From Lachnospiraceae bacterium (GTDB taxonomy: Bacteria; Bacillota; Clostridia; Lachnospirales; Lachnospiraceae), in assembly GCA_910575775.1 (NCBI GenBank), contig CAJTEY010000017.1, positions 22,860-86,859 of the forward strand: a stretch of 64,000 nt of DNA. The letters are read 5' to 3'. Positions 43,009 to 52,356 of the stretch are shown in pieces. Position 1 is the first letter of the stretch; every line of letters starts with the position of its first letter. A program made the translations under genes and the position numbers. The notes below the pieces were generated by a model. The model did not search any database. It saw only the letters and a list, made by a program, of their open reading frames with translations, and was not told where the DNA came from.

Positions 43009-45099
43009 TTATACCTGAGCCACATCCTTCATGGAGAAGCTGATTCTGCCCATCTTGTCCTTGCCGAGGCATACCACTGTCACCTTGTCTCCAAGGGTGA
43101 GTACATCCTCCACGCGGTTGATTCTCTCCTTCGCGATCTTGGAGATGTGAACCATGCCCTCCTTGCCCGGTGCAAACTCGATGAATGCGCCGAACTCTTT
43201 GATGCTTACCACGGTACCCTGGAAAATCTGTCCTTCCTCGAAGTCCGTTGTAATCATCTTAATCATATCTACGGCCTTGTCCATCATCTCGTTTTCGGTG
43301 CCGCAGACGGAAACCTGTCCTTCATCGTTGATGTCAATCTTCACGCCGGTGCGGGCAATGATCTCGTTGATGGTCTTGCCGCGCTGGCCAACCACATCAC
43401 CGATCTTCTCAGGATCGATCTGGATGGAAATGATCTTCGGCGCATAAGGACCAACCTCCTTGCGAGGCGCGGAAATCGCCGGACTCATGCAGTTCGCCAT
43501 GATATACTCTCTCGCCTCACGGCATCTGCTGATCGCGCCTTCCACGATGGGCTTCGTCAGACCGTGGATCTTGATATCCATCTGAATGGCCGTGATACCG
43601 TCATGGGTACCTGTCACCTTAAAGTCCATATCGCCGAAGAAGTCCTCAAGGCCCTGGATATCTGTCAAAAGTACAAATTCATCATCCGTGTCGCCCGTTA
43701 CGAGACCACAGGAGATACCTGCCACCATCTTCTTGATCGGAACGCCCGCCGCCATCAGGGACATGCAGGACGCACAGGTGGAAGCCATAGAAGTGGAGCC
43801 GTTGGACTCAAAGGTCTCCGACACGGTACGGATTGCATAAGGGAATTCCTCCTCGGAGGGAAGCACCGGCAAAAGCGCTCTCTCTGCAAGCGCGCCGTGG
43901 CCGATTTCTCTTCTGCCCGGACCTCTGCTCACCTTTGTCTCTCCTACAGAGTAGGACGGGAAATTATAGTGGTGCATATATCTCTTGCCCGTGATATTCG
44001 GGTCTAAGCCGTCCACCTTCTGAATCTCCGAGAGAGGCGCCAGTGTACATACATTGCAGATCTGTGTCTGTCCTCTCGTGAACATGGCAGAACCATGCAC
44101 TCTGGGGATGATATCCACCTCTGCCGCAAGCGGTCTGATCTGGTCTAACGCCCTGCCATCGGGACGCTTGTGATCCTTGAGGATCATCTTGCGAACGGTC
44201 TTTTTCTGATACTGGTACACCGCCTCGCCGAGCACTGACAGATATTCCTCGTTCTCCGCGAAAGCCTCCTCCAGTCTCGCCGTGATATTTCGGATATTCT
44301 CCTCGCGCACCTGCTTCTCGTCGGTGAAGACAGCCGTCTCCATCTCCTCGGGCGTCACGATTTTCTTCATGTCCTCAAACATCTGCCCGGGAACCGCGCA
44401 GCTCTCGTAAGTGTGCTTGGGCTTGCCCACCTCTGCCACGATCTGGCTGATGAACGTGATCAGCGTCTGGTTTACCTCATGCGCCTTGTAGATCGCCTCC
44501 AGCACCTTCGCCTCCGGCACCTCGTTGGCGCCAGCCTCGATCATCATCACCTTCTCGGCGGTAGATGCCACGGTCATTTTCAGGTCACCCTTGTCCCACT
44601 GCTCCTGGGAAGGATTGACGATCAGCTCGCCGTCCACCATACCCATCTGCGTCATCGCGCAGGGACCAGCAAAAGGAATATCCGAAATGCATGTGGCAAT
44701 GGCCGTACCGATCATGGCTACCAGCTCGGGACGGCATGCCGGATCCACGCTCATTACCAGATTGTTTAAGGTCACGTCATTGCGGTAGTCCTTCGGGAAT
44801 AAGGGTCTCATGGGGCGGTCGATCACACGGCTTGTGAGAATCGCATTTTCGGAGGGCTTACCCTCTCTCTTATTAAAGCCGCCGGGGATCTTACCAACCG
44901 AATAAAATTTCTCCTCATACTCTACGCTGCAGGGGAAGAAATCAATGCCGTCCCTGGGTTTATCGGAGGCCGTCGCCGTGGATAACACGGTGGTCTCACC
45001 ATACTGCATGAAAGCGCAGCCGTTTGCCTGTTTGCCGACTCTGCCGATGTCTACCCGGAGGGTACGCCCGGCGAGTTCTAAGGTGTAACTCTTGTACAT
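43009..45099 (-). CDS. pnp: Polyribonucleotide nucleotidyltransferase (PNPase)
   Basis: 696 residues. A 3'-5' phosphorolytic exoribonuclease. Two RNase PH domains (RTLRVDIGRVGKQANGCAFM; HGSAMFTRGQTQICNVC, GRREIGHGALAERAL), a KH domain (IGDVVGQRGKTINEIIARTG) and a C-terminal S1 domain (GTVVSIKEFGAFIEFAPGKE) are in the usual order. AAGGAGAG precedes the ATG. It is just downstream of rpsO, as in many bacteria, with a hairpin in the gap. Confidence 0.98.
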   Translation of the reverse strand: MYKSYTLELAGRTLRVDIGRVGKQANGCAFMQYGETTVLSTATASDKPRDGIDFFPCSVEYEEKFYSVGKIPGGFNKREGKPSENAILTSRVIDRPMRPLFPKDYRNDVTLNNLVMSVDPACRPELVAMIGTAIATCISDIPFAGPCAMTQMGMVDGELIVNPSQEQWDKGDLKMTVASTAEKVMMIEAGANEVPEAKVLEAIYKAHEVNQTLITFISQIVAEVGKPKHTYESCAVPGQMFEDMKKIVTPEEMETAVFTDEKQVREENIRNITARLEEAFAENEEYLSVLGEAVYQYQKKTVRKMILKDHKRPDGRALDQIRPLAAEVDIIPRVHGSAMFTRGQTQICNVCTLAPLSEIQKVDGLDPNITGKRYMHHYNFPSYSVGETKVSRGPGRREIGHGALAERALLPVLPSEEEFPYAIRTVSETFESNGSTSMASTCASCMSLMAAGVPIKKMVAGISCGLVTGDTDDEFVLLTDIQGLEDFFGDMDFKVTGTHDGITAIQMDIKIHGLTKPIVEGAISRCREAREYIMANCMSPAISAPRKEVGPYAPKIISIQIDPEKIGDVVGQRGKTINEIIARTGVKIDINDEGQVSVCGTENEMMDKAVDMIKMITTDFEEGQIFQGTVVSIKEFGAFIEFAPGKEGMVHISKIAKERINRVEDVLTLGDKVTVVCLGKDKMGRISFSMKDVAQV

Positions 45100-45139
45100 A
45101 ATCTTCTCTCTCCTTCTTCTCTCTTCTTTGAAACTAGAA

Positions 45140-45180
45140 GAGCGGATTTAGGGTCGGACCTGCCAACCCTATCTCCGCTC
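45140..45180 (-). terminator. Hairpin between rpsO and pnp
   Basis: Arms GAGCGGA/TCCGCTC (45140-45146, 45174-45180) and AGGGT/ACCCT (45150-45154, 45166-45170). No T-run follows, so an RNase processing or stabilising hairpin is as likely as a terminator. Confidence 0.6.
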
Positions 45181-45192
45181 ATCATCTCACAA

Positions 45193-45459
45193 CTATTTAC
45201 GAAGTCCAAGTCTCTCGATCAGTGCACGATATCTCTCGATATCTTTCTCCTTCAGATAGCCGAGCAGGCCGCGTCTCTGACCTACCATTTTCAGAAGGCC
45301 TCTTCTGGAGTGGTGATCCTTCGGATTCTCTTTCAGATGCTCTGTCAGCTCCTGGATTCTCGCCGTCAGAACCGCTACCTGTACCTCAGGTGAACCTGTG
45401 TCGCCCTCAGATCTGGCATACTCTTTGATAATCGCTGTCTTCTTTTCCTTAGAAATCAT
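45193..45459 (-). CDS. rpsO: Ribosomal protein S15
   Basis: 88 residues. It binds 16S rRNA and helps assemble the small-subunit platform. Family motifs: [40 protein letters not shown] and the C-terminal [23 protein letters not shown] precedes the ATG. It has its own promoter and a leader of about 95 bases, and heads the rpsO-pnp unit. Confidence 0.98.
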   Translation of the reverse strand: MISKEKKTAIIKEYARSEGDTGSPEVQVAVLTARIQELTEHLKENPKDHHSRRGLLKMVGQRRGLLGYLKEKDIERYRALIERLGLRK

Positions 45460-45561
45460 AGTTTCTCCTTTCCTTCAAGGGGTTACCCTGACATACGCCT
45501 GACACCAAGAAGGGGTCGGAGTGTCCCGCCTCTGCGTGCCGGCTAAAATCCATACCGTCAC

Positions 45562-45590
45562 ATTCTACCACAACGCTGTTGTCTTGTAAA
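45562..45590 (-). promoter_or_regulatory. Promoter of rpsO-pnp
   Basis: On the minus strand TTTACA (45585-45590), 17-base spacer, TAGAAT (45562-45567). The transcript would carry a GC-rich leader of roughly 95 bases before rpsO. Confidence 0.75.
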
Positions 45591-45661
45591 GCCTGTTTTC
45601 CAATCACGCGGGAATTTTGTGCCGGTATTCCCCGCGCTCAGACACCCTTCCGGATGTCGCT

Positions 45662-46036
45662 TCATGCGCTGCCCTGCCGGTATCCTTCTCCCAGCTTCGA
45701 GACAATCTCATCGTACTGCCCATACATCTTCTGCACTTCATTCTCCAAAATATAATAGTGCCGGACATAGGGGATCAGCAGCACGAGAAACGCTGCCACC
45801 ACAAAAAGCCAGCTTTCCGCACCCTCCGTGCCCTGCGCCATCAGCAAAAACGCCATTCCTACGGACAGTACGGCAAACAGGGCGAAAACCACCGTGACAA
45901 TCAGATGTACCAGCCTCTCATGCTGGAAAAAACCGATCTGTACGAGATGCTCTGCCCGGATCTTCTCCCAGTCGGCATCCTCCCGCAGCAACAGTTTATC
46001 CATATATTTTCGGTAAGTCAGTATGCGCTTCTCCAT
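45662..46036 (-). CDS. Hypothetical membrane protein with two transmembrane segments
   Basis: About 124 residues. A charged N-terminal helix (MEKRILTYRKYMDKLLLRED) is followed by two membrane segments (LVHLIVTVVFALFAVLSVGM and ESWLFVVAAFLVLLIPYV) and a short helical tail. No known family recognised. The start is uncertain: ATG 46034-46036 has GAGG 5 bases upstream, and ATG 46061-46063 is an alternative. It is 25-65 bases downstream of the NlpC gene, depending on the start, and probably cotranscribed. Confidence 0.6.
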   Translation of the reverse strand: MEKRILTYRKYMDKLLLREDADWEKIRAEHLVQIGFFQHERLVHLIVTVVFALFAVLSVGMAFLLMAQGTEGAESWLFVVAAFLVLLIPYVRHYYILENEVQKMYGQYDEIVSKLGEGYRQGSA

Positions 46037-46099
46037 CTCTCCCTCTGTTCTATGCCGTTTCATACCGGGAAACACTGCCCCGGTACCGTGCCATTGTCC

Positions 46100-47227
46100 T
46101 CAGTCGTACAGCACCCGCACCGCCTTGTAAGGCGAACGGTAGGACACGTTGGAAATCTTGATGCCTGTTTTGGGACTGCTGGCATGAACCACCTGTCCGT
46201 TTCCGATATAAATCGCCACATGGTTGATGGTCTTGCCCTTCGCATAGAAAATCAGATCGCCCGGCTTCGCCTCCGCCACCTTGATCGTGGTGCCGCAGTT
46301 TGCCTGCGCCCTGGAATTCCGGGGAAGTTTCACGCCGTACTTCTGAAAGACCTTCATCACAAAGCCCGAGCAGTCCGCCCCCTTCGTCAGACTGGTGCCG
46401 CCCCACACATAAGGATTCCCGATAAACTCCTTCGCGTACTGGCAGACATCCACCCGCACATCAGAAACACCCTGTCCATAGAGCAGCTCCGTCATGGTGA
46501 CCGCCGTGCCAAGCTCCGCGCTGACTTCCACATACTCCGCAGAAACATAAACTTCATCATCATCCAGCAAAACCTTAACCCAGTCGCCTTCCACGGCCGC
46601 CACTTCCAGTTCCTCACCCATGGCAACCAGCGTAATCACCTCCGACTCTGTGTTCGCCTCCGCCCTGACCTTCAGGCTGTCCGTGGTCACCTTCGCGACA
46701 GTAACCGCCAGTTCCTCCGCCTTAAACTTCGCCGGAACGCCCGTCAGCAGATAGTCCAGACTCACGTATCCCTCCACCTCGCCGGATCTGATATGCGCCC
46801 ATATGTCGTCCGTATCGAGCACCTCGCAGGCGGCATTTCGTGGGAGTTTCCCCACAAGCCTGCCGTCCTCCGCAGCGATGGCGCGGATATTCAGATTGTC
46901 GCTCACATCCGCAATTCCCAGATTAGTATAACCCCAGTTGGCGTTCTTCGCACGCTCATAGGCAAGCTCATAATCCTCCGCCGTCTTGTCGGAAATCAGG
47001 ATCGCACCAGACCCGATGGCGTCCTCGTCCAGAACATCCTGCGCCGTCTCCGCCTCATCCTCCGCGCTGTTGCCGCTGACCTGCCCGTTCTCCTCCGAAG
47101 GCTCCTTATAAAGCTTCAGCTGCCCGATCGGCAAAAGATCCGGCACAGGCATAGATGCCTGTACCGTAAATGATGTCTGCATAATCATAACACTTGCTAT
47201 TATAGCTAAAACCTTCCGTCTCTTCAT
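46100..47227 (-). CDS. Secreted NlpC/P60 peptidoglycan endopeptidase with SH3 domains
   Basis: 375 residues. A signal peptide (about 1-25, ending VQASM) precedes an acidic linker. Two bacterial SH3 domains follow (NLNIRAIAAEDGRLVGKLP near 110-165; DSLKVRAEANTESEVITLV near 185-235). The C-terminal NlpC/P60 domain has catalytic Cys in GADCSGFVMKVFQKYG and His in INHVAIYIGNGQVVHASS. It should cleave peptide cross-links in the cell wall. AGAGGA stands about 11 bases before the ATG. It follows the Na/Pi gene by 38 bases. Confidence 0.93.
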   Translation of the reverse strand: MKRRKVLAIIASVMIMQTSFTVQASMPVPDLLPIGQLKLYKEPSEENGQVSGNSAEDEAETAQDVLDEDAIGSGAILISDKTAEDYELAYERAKNANWGYTNLGIADVSDNLNIRAIAAEDGRLVGKLPRNAACEVLDTDDIWAHIRSGEVEGYVSLDYLLTGVPAKFKAEELAVTVAKVTTDSLKVRAEANTESEVITLVAMGEELEVAAVEGDWVKVLLDDDEVYVSAEYVEVSAELGTAVTMTELLYGQGVSDVRVDVCQYAKEFIGNPYVWGGTSLTKGADCSGFVMKVFQKYGVKLPRNSRAQANCGTTIKVAEAKPGDLIFYAKGKTINHVAIYIGNGQVVHASSPKTGIKISNVSYRSPYKAVRVLYD

Positions 47228-47265
47228 CCGGAATCAATTCCTCTCCCTGTCCTCTGCTGTATGTA

Positions 47266-48900
47266 CTAGTTCGGCTCAAAGTAACTGTTCGCAAACGCAA
47301 TATTTGTGGCATGATCCGCCACTCTCTCGAGTCCCGACACGATATCCGAGAACATCGCGCCCGCCTCGGGCGTACATTCGTTGTTGGAAAGCCGCTCGAT
47401 ATGCCGCTGCTGCAGTTCCTTCTCCTTCTCGTCGATGGCCTCCTCCAGATTTCTGATGTCCTCCACATGCTCCTCTGTGCTCTTGACAAACATCTCAAAG
47501 GAAAAGCGCAGAAGCGTGTTGACCATATCTATCATCTCGCCAAGCTCCCGCTGTGCCGCCTTTGAGAAGGCCACGCCGGTCTTTTCCCTCTGCACCGCCG
47601 CATCCACAATGTTCTCCGCATGGTCGCCGATCCGCTCGATATCATTGACCACATGGAACAGCGCGCCAATGCTCTTCAAGTCCTCAATAGGCAGGGTTGT
47701 CTGGTTAATCTTCACCAGATAGTTTGTGATGGCGTGGCTTAAAAAGTCGATGTTCTTCTCCACCTCATAAACCTCCCCAATCTCCTCATCATCCAGTGTA
47801 ATCAGTGCATTCATGGCTCGGTTCAAATTTTCGTTCGCAAGGGATCCCATACGGTCAAGTTCCTTGATAACCTCCACCACCGCCGTAGCCGGGTTTAAAA
47901 CCACCTTCTCACCGATATACTTAAGCTGATAGCTGTCCCGGTAGCCGATCTTCTTATCGTCGCCGGGCACAAGCACATAAGTCAGCTTCACAATCTGCCT
48001 GATAAACGGCATCAGCAGGACAACCTGAAAAATTTTAATGGAAATATGCGCATAAGCCACCACCCTGCCCGGATTATTGCCGGTAAACGCCATAAGCGCT
48101 GCCGCAAACGTATCCACCGTCGCCAAAAGGACAAGGAATACAATAACCGTTCCAATTACATTGAAAATAAGATGAATCGCCGCCGCCCGCTTCGCATCTT
48201 TCTTTCCGCTTAACGAAGCTATCATGGCAGTTGCACAGGAACCGATGTTACAACCAAGAATGGTAAACATGCAGATATCTATTCCCATCATCCCCTGATT
48301 GGCAAGAAGCACCAGTATACTGACCGTCACGGACGAACTCTGGATTACCGCCGTTAAGACAGTGCCCAGCAGCACCGCCATGAGAGGCGACTGCAGGGAC
48401 GCAAACATATGTAAAATTTCCGGAGAATCCTTCATACCGGACATCGCTCCCGACATCGAACTCAGTCCCATGAAAAGAACGCCAAAGCCGATAATTGCCT
48501 CTCCCCATCTGGAAATCTTCTGTTTCTTAACAAACATGAGAATCAACACGCCCGCAAGCAGAATCACAGGCGCCGCTTTCTCCAGCTTAAAGGAAACAAG
48601 GAGCGCCGTTACCGTCGTACCTACATTGGCGCCAAGAATGACGCCAGCCGCCTGCGTAAGCGTCATCAGCCCGGAGTTGACAAAGCTGACCACCATGACC
48701 GTACAGGCTGATGAAGACTGGATGACCGCCGTAAAGAACACACCGACTAAAATAGCCATAAAACGGTTGGTTGTCAGCCGTTCCAGTATTCCTCTCAGCT
48801 TGGCGCCAGCAACCTTCTCGAAGCTGTCACTCATAATGCGCATACCATACAGGAACAGCCCAAGGCCGCCCGCCATGGAAAGAATAATTGATATACTCAT
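47266..48900 (-). CDS. Na/Pi cotransporter family protein with PhoU-like domain
   Basis: 544 residues. Two homologous membrane halves each carry a Gln-Ser-Ser repeat (AVIQSSSACTVMVVSFVNSG and AVIQSSSVTVSILVLLANQG), the signature of the sodium-phosphate cotransporter family. A cytoplasmic C-terminal PhoU-like helical domain follows (about 330-540; VNDIERIGDHAENIVDAA, ERVADHATNIAFANSYFEP). It is predicted to import phosphate with sodium, or to export it. Its promoter lies at 48956-48984. Confidence 0.95.
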   Translation of the reverse strand: MSISIILSMAGGLGLFLYGMRIMSDSFEKVAGAKLRGILERLTTNRFMAILVGVFFTAVIQSSSACTVMVVSFVNSGLMTLTQAAGVILGANVGTTVTALLVSFKLEKAAPVILLAGVLILMFVKKQKISRWGEAIIGFGVLFMGLSSMSGAMSGMKDSPEILHMFASLQSPLMAVLLGTVLTAVIQSSSVTVSILVLLANQGMMGIDICMFTILGCNIGSCATAMIASLSGKKDAKRAAAIHLIFNVIGTVIVFLVLLATVDTFAAALMAFTGNNPGRVVAYAHISIKIFQVVLLMPFIRQIVKLTYVLVPGDDKKIGYRDSYQLKYIGEKVVLNPATAVVEVIKELDRMGSLANENLNRAMNALITLDDEEIGEVYEVEKNIDFLSHAITNYLVKINQTTLPIEDLKSIGALFHVVNDIERIGDHAENIVDAAVQREKTGVAFSKAAQRELGEMIDMVNTLLRFSFEMFVKSTEEHVEDIRNLEEAIDEKEKELQQRHIERLSNNECTPEAGAMFSDIVSGLERVADHATNIAFANSYFEPN

Positions 48901-48955
48901 CTCGATTCAGATATCCTTCCTTTGTTCTTTTCCCATTGAAAAGCTACACGGTTCT

Positions 48956-48984
48956 ATTGTATCGAAAAAAAAAACCTCTTACAA
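48956..48984 (-). promoter_or_regulatory. Promoter of the Na/Pi cotransporter gene
   Basis: On the minus strand TTGTAA (48979-48984), 17-base spacer containing ten T, then TACAAT (48956-48961). Confidence 0.6.
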
Positions 48985-48994
48985 CCCCTTACGA

Positions 48995-49035
48995 CAAAAA
49001 AAGACTTTTTGAGAGAAGCCTATGAAAAGCTTCTC
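48995..49035 (-). terminator. Terminator overlapping the ribF stop codon
   Basis: Arms GAGAAGC / GCTTCTC (49013-49019, 49029-49035) enclose the TAG stop of ribF; a T-run follows on the minus strand about ten bases later (48996-49003). Likely end of the rimP-ribF transcript. Confidence 0.55.
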
Positions 49036-49931
49036 CCGGCCTCCACATCGGCCTCAATCTGCCGCCGCAGCGCCTCCACACTCTCAAATGTCCGCTCCGC
49101 CCTGCGGAACGCCAGAAGCTCCACCGTCATATCCCTGTCGTAGACCTCTCCCGAAAAATCGTAGAGATAAGTCTCCACACCCATGATCTTCTCATCCGAA
49201 ACCGTAGGCTTACAGCCAACGTTGGAGATCCCCCGGTAAACCGCATCGCCAAGTCTTGCCCTGGAATAGTAAACGCCGTTTGGCGGCAGAAGTTTGCGCA
49301 CATCCGGCAGAATGTTTGCCGTAGGCATGCCAAGTTTTCGCCCAAGTTGTCTGCCGTGCACCACCTTTCCGCTCACACAGTAGGGGGCGCCCAGCATGAC
49401 CGAAACTTTCTCCATATCTCCCTCCCTGACCGCCTGTCGCACCCGGGTAGAGCTGACCTCCTCGCCGTCCACGCGGACTTTGTCGATCAGCTCCACCTGA
49501 TATCCGCAGGTTCCGGCATATTCTGACAGAAGCTTATAGTCTCCCGCGCCGCCCTTCCCGAAAGAAATATCCGGCCCTGCACAGAGATAGGCTGTCCGCA
49601 TCTGCTCTGCCAGATAGCGGGCCACAAATTCTGCCGGCTCCGTGGCCGCTGTCCCCCGGTTTAAGGGAAACTCAATCAGCACATCTATTCCCAGTCTGGA
49701 AAAAACCGCTCTTTTCTCCTCTCTGGTAGACAGTTCCTTCGTCTCTCCGCCAAAAAAAGACGCGGCCGAAGTGTCGAAGGTAAAAACCACCGTCCACAGC
49801 CCCTGGCTTTTCTGCTCCAGCACCCGCTCCAGAAGACGGCGGTGTCCCAGATGAATCCCGTCAAACTTTCCGAGCGCAACGGCGCTTTTGTTTTCCAAAT
49901 GAAATTCCGTTGTATTTTCTATAATCCGCAT
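49020..49931 (-). CDS. ribF: Bifunctional riboflavin kinase / FAD synthetase
   Basis: 303 residues. The N-terminal FAD synthetase domain has VALGKFDGIHLGHRRLLERV and the STRVRQAVREGD motif. The C-terminal riboflavin kinase domain has GKVVHGRQLGRKLGMPTANI and GVYYSRARLGD. It makes FMN and FAD. The ribosome site is weak (GTGGGACAG). It is the last gene of the cluster, after truB. Confidence 0.96.
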   Translation of the reverse strand: MRIIENTTEFHLENKSAVALGKFDGIHLGHRRLLERVLEQKSQGLWTVVFTFDTSAASFFGGETKELSTREEKRAVFSRLGIDVLIEFPLNRGTAATEPAEFVARYLAEQMRTAYLCAGPDISFGKGGAGDYKLLSEYAGTCGYQVELIDKVRVDGEEVSSTRVRQAVREGDMEKVSVMLGAPYCVSGKVVHGRQLGRKLGMPTANILPDVRKLLPPNGVYYSRARLGDAVYRGISNVGCKPTVSDEKIMGVETYLYDFSGEVYDRDMTVELLAFRRAERTFESVEALRRQIEADVEAGRSFS

Positions 49932-50014
49932 GCTGTCTGTCCCACTTCCATCATCCGCTCCGGCTTATCCCGTGTCCCGCCATACGCCGTCCGGTTCTGT
50001 CGATTCATCCTCTG

Positions 50015-50932
50015 TTATCTCTCAGGCAGAAACATTTTCACAGGCCTTGCCTCATTTGTGTCTGCATAATACTCATAAATGCCGTAAAACCGCCCCGACT
50101 CGTCATACATCCGCAGCCGCTCTCCTTCCTGCTGCAAAGTGTCAGCCAAAAGCATACTGACCGGGATTTTATTCCCATTCTCCAGAAGCCTGCGTGCATC
50201 CGACGATGCCTTCACTTCCCGGCACTCTTTAAAAACGGCATCAGGAGGAATAATAACATCCGATATTTTATCTTCGTCCCTCAGCTTTTCGATCTCTGAA
50301 AGCCGCAGTGCCTCCCCGATCCCGAACATACCGACCCGGCTCCGCGTCAGAGACGCCATTACGCCGCCGCATCCGAGTTTCTTCCCGATATCGTGGCACA
50401 GCGTCCGGATGTAGGTGCCCTTCGAGCAGGCTACCCGGAACCGGACCGTGGGCAGATTCATTTCCAGAATCTCCAGCTCCCGGATCTGTACTGTGCGGGG
50501 CCTGCGCTCCACCTCTTTCCCCGCCCGGGCCAGCTCGTAAAGCTTCTTTCCGTTCACCTTGAGCGCCGAGTACATAGGCGGAACCTGTTCATAGTCTCCC
50601 AGAAAGCTCAGAATGCTCTCCCCCACCTGCTCTTTCGTGAGCGCCGCAATCCTCTCTTCCTCCGCATGAAATAGCACCTTTCCCGATAAATCCTGTGTGT
50701 CCGTCACCACCCCAAGCCGGAGTGTGGCGATGTACTCCTTATCCCAGTCCGTAAGCATGTCGCACAGTTTCGTGCCCGAACCAAAACATACAGGAAGCAC
50801 GCCGACCGCATCCGGGTCGAGTGTCCCTGTATGTCCTATTTTCTTCTGTTTACAGATCCCGCGGAGTTTCGCCACCACATCATGGGACGTGAACCCCGCC
50901 TCCTTATAAACGTTCATAATACCATTGTACAT
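50015..50932 (-). CDS. truB: tRNA pseudouridine(55) synthase
   Basis: 305 residues. It modifies U55 of tRNA. The catalytic Asp lies in HTGTLDPDAVGVLPVCFG; other motifs are KEYIATLRLGVVTDTQDLSG, QVPPMYSALKVNGKKLYELA and CSKGTYIRTLCHDIG. GGGGCAGCT precedes the ATG. It follows the DHH gene by 18 bases. Confidence 0.96.
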   Translation of the reverse strand: MYNGIMNVYKEAGFTSHDVVAKLRGICKQKKIGHTGTLDPDAVGVLPVCFGSGTKLCDMLTDWDKEYIATLRLGVVTDTQDLSGKVLFHAEEERIAALTKEQVGESILSFLGDYEQVPPMYSALKVNGKKLYELARAGKEVERRPRTVQIRELEILEMNLPTVRFRVACSKGTYIRTLCHDIGKKLGCGGVMASLTRSRVGMFGIGEALRLSEIEKLRDEDKISDVIIPPDAVFKECREVKASSDARRLLENGNKIPVSMLLADTLQQEGERLRMYDESGRFYGIYEYYADTNEARPVKMFLPER

Positions 50933-50950
50933 AGCTGCCCCTGTCTCTTT

Positions 50951-51913
50951 CTACTCCTGTTCCTGCGTACGTTCGAGCTGGGCCGCAATCTCCCGTGACA
51001 GGTTGTTGATATTGTCATGATATGTACCGTTCATCATACATCCAGCAGCGCGCACATGGCCGCCACCGCCAAATTTCACGGCAACTTCCGCCACATTGAC
51101 CAGACCGTTTGAGCGCATGCTCACCTTGTACTCCAGGGTACCAGTCTCATACATAAAGATGGCGCAGTCCACACCCTTCACACCCTGCAGCTGGTTTACG
51201 ATGCCGTCTAAGTCCTTCGGCCCTACACAGTAAAATTCCATCATACGCCTGCTTACCATGCTGACAATACACCTGTCATTCATAAAGCGCACGCTTCCAA
51301 GAATCGCCCTGCCCATAATCTGTGCCTGCAGATAAGTCTTCTCATAGAAAGTCTCTTCTATCAGAGCCGAGAAATCAAATCCAAATTTGAGTAATTCCGA
51401 CGCAATCTGCATCGTCCGGGGGGAAGTGTTGGAGTAGCGGAACACTCCCGTGTCATGAGCCATCCCAAGATAAATTGCTTTTGCAATCTCCTCGTCTATC
51501 AGCTCCGGCTCCATCAGCTCATAGATCAGTTCCGCCGTAGAGCTCTTTTCCGTCTCTACGATATTCACGTCTCCGCTGCCCCTGTTGCTGATGTGATGGT
51601 CAATGTTGACGCGCCTCTTTGCACGCCGGAACATGGGAAGCGCATCCCCAAGCCGCTCATCATTACAGTCCAGCGCAAAGAACACATCATAAATTTCTTT
51701 ACTATTAAATTCAGATTTAATTTCATCTATTCCCTTCAAAACATGGAAAGGTACGGGCGGCTCCTCCAGATAAACGTCAATCTTCGCCTCCGGCAGCTCC
51801 TTTTTCAGATAATGATATAGCGCCAGACATGAGCACACACAATCTCCGTCAGGTCTCATGTGTCCGCTGATCGCCACCGTCTTCACATCCTTTAACTCGT
51901 CAATCCTCTTCAT
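50951..51913 (-). CDS. nrnA: DHH/DHHA1 phosphoesterase (NrnA-type oligoribonuclease)
   Basis: 320 residues. DHH domain with SGHMRPDGDCVCSCLALYHY, NIDHHISNRGSGDVN and ALDCNDE; C-terminal DHHA1 domain with GGGGHVRAAG. It degrades nanoRNA and/or pAp in relatives. The start overlaps rbfA by 14 bases, with AGAGGAG inside rbfA, so translation is coupled. The place between rbfA and truB is standard for Firmicutes. Confidence 0.93.
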   Translation of the reverse strand: MKRIDELKDVKTVAISGHMRPDGDCVCSCLALYHYLKKELPEAKIDVYLEEPPVPFHVLKGIDEIKSEFNSKEIYDVFFALDCNDERLGDALPMFRRAKRRVNIDHHISNRGSGDVNIVETEKSSTAELIYELMEPELIDEEIAKAIYLGMAHDTGVFRYSNTSPRTMQIASELLKFGFDFSALIEETFYEKTYLQAQIMGRAILGSVRFMNDRCIVSMVSRRMMEFYCVGPKDLDGIVNQLQGVKGVDCAIFMYETGTLEYKVSMRSNGLVNVAEVAVKFGGGGHVRAAGCMMNGTYHDNINNLSREIAAQLERTQEQE

Positions 51914-52301
51914 CGTTACTCCTCTTATCAGACTCAGCAGCCTTCCTGTCCGAGGCTACCACTTCTTCAATGCGCTTAGACATATTCACCCCATAGGCGA
52001 TGGACTGGTCCATAATGAAATGAATCTGCGGCGTATTGCGGAGATTGATGGTTCTCGCAATCTGACCGCGTATATAACCTTCCGCGCTCTGAAGTCCCGC
52101 CAGCGTATCCGTCTGTGCCTTCTCATCGCCAAGCACGCTGATCCACGCCTTGCAAGTCTTCAGATCCGGGGCAACCTCCACCGCCACCACCGAAGTCATC
52201 GGCGCAATCCTCGGATCTTTGATCTCCCCGCGGATGATCTGGGCCAGTACACGCTGCACCTCCCCGTTGATACGGGTATTTTTGACACTGTTTTTACGCA
52301 T
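51900..52301 (-). CDS. rbfA: Ribosome-binding factor A
   Basis: 133 residues. It binds the 30S precursor during 16S maturation. Motifs: RINGEVQRVLAQIIRGEIKD, DPRIAPMTSVVAVEVAPDLK, KAWISVLGDE and IHFIMDQSIAYG. AAAGGA lies about 10 bases upstream of the ATG. The C-terminus is charged (DKRSNDEED). Confidence 0.96.
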   Translation of the reverse strand: MRKNSVKNTRINGEVQRVLAQIIRGEIKDPRIAPMTSVVAVEVAPDLKTCKAWISVLGDEKAQTDTLAGLQSAEGYIRGQIARTINLRNTPQIHFIMDQSIAYGVNMSKRIEEVVASDRKAAESDKRSNDEED

Positions 52302-52356
52302 GATATCCAGTCCTTTCCTCTGCGCTTTTATTCATAACGCCCGCTATTATGTCCCA

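Noticed and set aside
45617..47173. 518-codon plus-strand open frame opposite the NlpC gene
   Set aside because: Antisense shadow caused by codon bias; His/Arg-rich and without domain signals, whereas the minus strand encodes a complete NlpC/P60 protein.
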